This document shows positions 59,793-64,000 of a stretch of DNA of 64,000 nucleotides, piece by piece. The notes under the pieces were generated by a model, which saw nothing but the letters and a program-made list of their open reading frames with translations, ran no database searches and was not told the DNA's origin. A program made the translations under genes and the position numbers. This DNA is from Cellulomonas sp. 73-145 (GTDB lineage: Bacteria > Actinomycetota > Actinomycetes > Actinomycetales > Cellulomonadaceae). Within the stretch, counting starts at the first letter, position 1. Every line of letters starts with the position of its first letter. The DNA lies in NCBI GenBank assembly GCA_001898185.1, contig MKTI01000009.1, positions 186,001 through 250,000 of the forward strand, in the 5' to 3' direction.

Positions 59793-60415
59793 CGAACGAC
59801 CTGGCCCGCGTGGAGTCCGTGATCGGTGTGGTGGCCGACACCTGCCTGGAGAACGAGAAGTACTTCGGCGACCTCGACTCCGTGGTGGGCGACGGTGACT
59901 TCGGCTTCTCGCTCGCCCGGGGCTTCGAGAACGTCAAGGCACAGTGGGACAGCCTCGACCGCACGGACATCGGCACCTTCCTGCAGAAGCTCGCCGTCGT
60001 CATCACCGGGCGGGTGGGCGGCACGTCGGGGCCGATCTGGGGCACGGCGTTCCTGCGGGCCGGCGGCGTGGCCAAGGGCAAGCTCGACCTGACCGGCGAG
60101 GACGTCGTCGCGATGCTGCGGGCGGCGATCGAGGGGATCAAGGCCCGCGGTGGAGCGTCGCTCGGGGAGAAGACGCTGCTGGACGCCTTGGCGCCGATGA
60201 CCGACACGATCGAGGAGCGGCTGGCGGCGGGTGATCCGACTGCCGAGGTGGTCAAGGCCGCCGCCGTGACGGCCCGCACCGCGGCCGAGGCGACCAAGGA
60301 CCTCGAGGCGAAGCGAGGGCGGGCGTCCTACACGGGTGAGCGGTCCATCGGGTCGGTCGACCCGGGCGCGATCGCGGTCGCGGTGCTCGCCGAGAGGGTC
60401 GCGCAGACCTGGTGA
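59789..60415 (+). CDS. dhaL: Dihydroxyacetone kinase L-type subunit (DhaL)
   Basis: 208 residues, GTG 59789. DSVVGDGDFGFSLARGF carries Asp residues for Mg-ADP binding, although the His normally in GDxDHG is Phe; GRVGGTSGPIWGTAFLRAG and LLDALAPM follow the DhaL pattern. Provides the nucleotide for phosphoryl transfer to a ketone bound by DhaK. No DhaM (PTS) gene is adjacent, so an ATP-dependent kinase is likely. Ketose specificity (dihydroxyacetone, erythrulose or other) is unknown. Confidence 0.88.
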   Translation: MTNDLARVESVIGVVADTCLENEKYFGDLDSVVGDGDFGFSLARGFENVKAQWDSLDRTDIGTFLQKLAVVITGRVGGTSGPIWGTAFLRAGGVAKGKLDLTGEDVVAMLRAAIEGIKARGGASLGEKTLLDALAPMTDTIEERLAAGDPTAEVVKAAAVTARTAAEATKDLEAKRGRASYTGERSIGSVDPGAIAVAVLAERVAQTW

Positions 60416-60516
60416 GGCGCTGATCGTCCGGCCGCCACCAGCGGTCCGGGAACGGCGGGGTGGGGACCGTGCGCCCCGCGGCACGGGCTGGACAACACGA
60501 CGATGTGGAGACGGCA

Positions 60517-61512
<996 letters not shown>

Positions 61513-61625
61513 CGCCTCTGCTGTTCAGACGCCTCTGCGCGGGGCCGTGGGCGACCGGGTCGGCCACGGCCTCGCGTCATGCCCGCCGGCGGGGACCGTA
61601 GGCTTGGGCCGCGGGCGTGAGCCCA

Positions 61626-61699
61626 CGGGGTGTGGCGCAGGTTGGTAGCGCGTCCGCTTTGGGAGCGGAAGGTCGCCGGTTCGAATCCGACCACCCCGA
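61626..61699 (+). tRNA. tRNA-Pro (TGG)
   Basis: Acceptor CGGGGTG/CACCCCG, anticodon loop TTTGGGA with anticodon TGG, and T-arm GCCGG-TTCGAAT-CCGAC. All stems pair except a C-A mismatch in the T-stem (second pair). Discriminator A; CCA not encoded. Confidence 0.92.
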
Positions 61700-61747
61700 C
61701 GATGTGACGTCTCGGCGTCTGACTTCCCCCAGGACGGAGGTAGGCGC

Positions 61748-62443
61748 GTGGAGAACCAGCGCGGACCGGCTGACCAGCAGCTGCTCGACCTGCTCGACGA
61801 GCAGCTGACGGAGTTCACCTCCGGCGCCGCCGTGGTGCTGGGGGACCGGGCGTCCTGCAGTGTGATGCTGCGGCTCGACGGGGGCGTGCGCCGCTCGGCG
61901 AGCAGCGACCCGCTCGCGGCCGCGTGCGACGAGGTCGAGCTCGCCGTCGACGAGGGGCCGTGCCTCGACGCCCTCGAGACCGGGCTCGTCATGCTGGTGG
62001 ACGACCTCGACACCGAGGACCGGTGGCCGGCCTGGACGCGCACCGCTCGTGCCGCGGGGTTCCGGTCCTCCGGGGGCTTCCCGGTGCACCTGCGCAGCGA
62101 GGCGGCCGTCGCGGTGAACGTCTACCGGCCGGGGCCCGGGCCCTGGGACCGGGACAGCCTGGTCCGCGCCGACGTCTACGCGCAGCAGCTCGGCAGGGTC
62201 GTCGACCTCTGCCTGGACCTGCGCGAGGCGAACGGTCAGCGGCACGCCCTCGAGGACGCCCTCGCCGCGCAGGCGTCCATCGACCAGGCGGTCGGCGCGA
62301 TCATGGCGACGAAGCACTGCGACGCGTCGGCGGCCTTCGCCATGCTGATCGCGGCGGCTCGGGACGGCCGGTCCGACCTGAGCGACGTGGCGGTGCAGAT
62401 CCTCGAGGCGCTGGTGGACCGCCGGCCCGGCGGAGAGCTCTGA
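61748..62443 (+). CDS. GAF-ANTAR domain antitermination regulator
   Basis: 231 residues, GTG 61748 with GGAGG upstream. Residues about 15-140 are a GAF-like domain; residues about 160-225 an ANTAR RNA-binding domain (LEDALAAQASIDQAVGAIMATKHCDASAAFAMLIAAARDGRS). ANTAR proteins bind dual hairpins in nascent RNA and prevent termination. It follows tRNA-Pro directly; no target hairpin pair is recognised in the window. Confidence 0.9.
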   Translation: MENQRGPADQQLLDLLDEQLTEFTSGAAVVLGDRASCSVMLRLDGGVRRSASSDPLAAACDEVELAVDEGPCLDALETGLVMLVDDLDTEDRWPAWTRTARAAGFRSSGGFPVHLRSEAAVAVNVYRPGPGPWDRDSLVRADVYAQQLGRVVDLCLDLREANGQRHALEDALAAQASIDQAVGAIMATKHCDASAAFAMLIAAARDGRSDLSDVAVQILEALVDRRPGGEL

Positions 62444-62472
62444 GCTGACCCCGCCGGGCAGGCCGTCCGGCG

Positions 62473-63672
62473 TCAGAACGGCAGGGCCAGGCCCTTCGGC
62501 GTGCCGTTGCCCGTCGGGCCGTCGTAGCCGGTGCGGGCGGTGCACAGGTACGCCGTGGCGGTGGACCGCTTCGAGGTGCACGTCCCGTTGGAGCCGCTGG
62601 TGACGTCGTACAGGCTCGTGGCGTTGGCGTACAGGTTCGCCGCCGCGTAGCCGGTGGTGGGGACGCCGTCGCGGGCGAACACGGCTCCGACGATCGGCGC
62701 GGCGACCGAGGTGCCGCCGAAGACGAGCCAGTTCGCGCCGCCGGTGGAGCCGTACGAGTCGTAGACCGCGACACCGGTGGACGGGTCCGCGACCGCGGCG
62801 ACGTCGGTCACCGTGCGGCGGGTGCACGCGGTGTCGTGCTGCCACGACGGCTTGCCGACGTACGCGGAGCAGCCGGAACCGGTGCCGGACCACACCGTCT
62901 CGGACGCCCGGGCGCCGGTGGACGTCAGCGTCAGCGTGGTGCCGCCGACGGCGATCGCACCGGCCGATGCCGCGGGGAACTGGACGCCGTACCCGTTGTC
63001 ACCGGCGGCCACCGTGACGGCCACCCCGGGGATGTTCCAGTTCGACCAGCTCGTCTCACCCTTGAACTCCGCCCCGCCGTAGGAGTTGGAGATCACGGCC
63101 GCGCCCAGGTTCTTCGCCGTCGTGACGGCCGCTGCCAGGTCCGAGAATGACGCCGAGCTCGCACCGACGTAGAGGATCCCGCAGGCGGGGCAGATGGCGG
63201 ACACCATCTGGAGGTCCAGGTCCTCCTCCTGGCCCCAGCCGGTGTCGCCGGCCACGGTGGAGATCGAGCCGCCCGTCTGGTTCACCTGCGTGAGCCGGGC
63301 GGTGCCGAGCCCGAACTGGGTGCGGTAGGCGGCCAGGTCCCCGGCGGCGTTCGGGTTGGCGTAGGCGTCGACGACGGCGACGGTCGGCGCACCGGAGCCG
63401 AAGGGTCCGTAGACGCCGGTCAGCTGCGCGGGGCTGTAGCCGGCCGCGTAGCTGGTGGTCGCGGCGGGTCGGCCGGTCCGCGCATCGGTCACCACGTGGG
63501 CCTCGCACGCCGCGGCTCCTGCCGGCGCCACCGCGCAGACCCGCTTCTGCGAGTGCGCGGCACCGGTCGGTGAGGGGGCCGCGGCCGCGGCCCCGGCCGA
63601 GAACGTCAGTCCGGCGGCGGTCAGCAGACCCAGGGCGGCGGTGAGGACGGCTGTCACGCGGGTACGGCGCAC
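62473..63672 (-). CDS. Secreted sedolisin-like (S53) serine peptidase
   Basis: 399 residues from GTG 63672. Signal peptide (residues about 1-32, ending AAAAAP). Catalytic elements: Glu and Asp in GQEEDLDLQM, oxyanion Asp in VAAGDNGYG and nucleophile Ser in FGGTSVAAPIVGAVFA, the sedolisin GTSxxxP motif. Shorter than typical S53 enzymes because the long pro-domain is missing; only about 60 residues precede the catalytic domain. Secreted peptidase, monocistronic. Confidence 0.85.
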   Translation of the reverse strand: MRRTRVTAVLTAALGLLTAAGLTFSAGAAAAAPSPTGAAHSQKRVCAVAPAGAAACEAHVVTDARTGRPAATTSYAAGYSPAQLTGVYGPFGSGAPTVAVVDAYANPNAAGDLAAYRTQFGLGTARLTQVNQTGGSISTVAGDTGWGQEEDLDLQMVSAICPACGILYVGASSASFSDLAAAVTTAKNLGAAVISNSYGGAEFKGETSWSNWNIPGVAVTVAAGDNGYGVQFPAASAGAIAVGGTTLTLTSTGARASETVWSGTGSGCSAYVGKPSWQHDTACTRRTVTDVAAVADPSTGVAVYDSYGSTGGANWLVFGGTSVAAPIVGAVFARDGVPTTGYAAANLYANATSLYDVTSGSNGTCTSKRSTATAYLCTARTGYDGPTGNGTPKGLALPF

Positions 63673-63759
63673 GGTGTGCTCCTGGGGGTCGGGGCTGGCG
63701 ACACCCTTCTCATCGGCACGGCGCTCAGGTACCTGAACGATGCAGGCGCCTGCTGGTGC

Positions 63760-63999
63760 TCAGCGGCTGCCGCTGCGCCGCCCGCGCCGCGCTCCGCCGG
63801 CCGAGAACGCTGCCGCACCGCCGGCCGAGAACGCTGCCGCTCCGCCGGTGCCGGCCGCGCGCGGCGCCGGACGGCCCGTGGCGGTCGCGCCACCGACCGG
63901 TCGGTCCTGCGCGCCGGCACCCGAAGCGGTCGTCCGGCCGCCGCGCGGGGCCGCACCCGGTGCGGCGGAGCCGCGGCGTCGTCGGGAACCGCGACCCGC
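63760..63999 (-). CDS. C-terminal end of a Gly/Arg-rich protein, cut by the window edge
   Basis: The minus frame ending TGA at 63760-63762 is open to the window edge (about 80 residues): GRGSRRRRGSAAPGAAPRGG, then GGAAAFSAGG twice, ending RRGRRSGSR. Such RG-rich tails with repeated aromatic units often end actinobacterial DEAD-box RNA helicases, but no catalytic domain is visible here, so the identity is a guess. The gap 63673-63759 shows nothing else. Confidence 0.5.
   Translation of the reverse strand, partial: AGRGSRRRRGSAAPGAAPRGGRTTASGAGAQDRPVGGATATGRPAPRAAGTGGAAAFSAGGAAAFSAGGARRGRRSGSR
63794..63841. repeat. Two tandem 24-base units
   Basis: Units at 63794-63817 and 63818-63841 differ only at the last base and encode a repeated eight-residue block within the partial minus-strand protein (AAFSAGGA). 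Probably a recent slippage duplication. Confidence 0.7.
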
Positions 64000-64000
64000 C

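Overview
The window is very GC-rich with dense genes, frequent GTG starts and many 4-base ATGA/GTGA overlaps. Together with F420-type oxidoreductase, ANTAR, EttA, truncated-haemoglobin and Orn homologues of actinobacterial type, this points to a Micrococcales actinobacterium, plausibly Cellulomonas or a relative. The genus is inferred from gene style, not from a search.

Bases 1 to about 14,418 are the right-hand part of an integrated provirus whose left end lies outside the window. It has no terminase, portal, tape-measure or tail genes. Instead it carries a protein with the features of a double jelly-roll major capsid protein (3056-4234), an FtsK/HerA-type packaging ATPase (10601-11338, minus strand), a long run of very small membrane proteins, two peptidoglycan hydrolases (NlpC/P60 and VanY-like M15), beta-rich spike or penton candidates, and a tyrosine integrase. 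This is the gene set of a tailless, internal-membrane virus (PRD1-adenovirus lineage), and it is the most interesting object here. A perfect 16-base palindrome occurs both before the capsid operon (2586-2601) and in the divergent region between the ATPase operon and a small HTH gene (12300-12315), which suggests one repressor holds both virion modules silent. The provirus ends in the 3' half of a tRNA gene (14377-14418), followed by that gene's original terminator.

From 14.5 kb to the end is host chromosome. At 14.5-23 kb are an SDR oxidoreductase, an aminotransferase, a flavin disulfide reductase-like enzyme, an OpuC/ProU-type osmolyte ABC transporter and an ATP-grasp enzyme. At 23-25 kb are tRNA-His, oligoribonuclease, two small proteins and tRNA-Arg. 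At 25-34 kb are two paralogous pairs of dynamin-like GTPases, separated by an SSB-like protein and EttA. At 34-52 kb are thioesterases, topoisomerase IB, a globin, a lone PTS EIIB domain, MscS, several peptidases, MalQ, RpiB, an Eis-like acetyltransferase, a membrane SpoIIE-type phosphatase and an alkyltransferase-like DNA repair protein.

At 53-55.7 kb cysK and cysE lie behind a short leader peptide ending in two cysteines and two hairpins, a candidate cysteine attenuator. At 55.7-61.5 kb a GntR regulator sits divergently from a catabolic operon (transaldolase-like enzyme, class II aldolase, HAD phosphatase, DhaL, DhaK). Matching operator-like palindromes precede its first two genes. The window closes with tRNA-Pro, a GAF-ANTAR regulator, a secreted sedolisin-like protease and the C-terminal end of an unidentified, Gly/Arg-rich protein.
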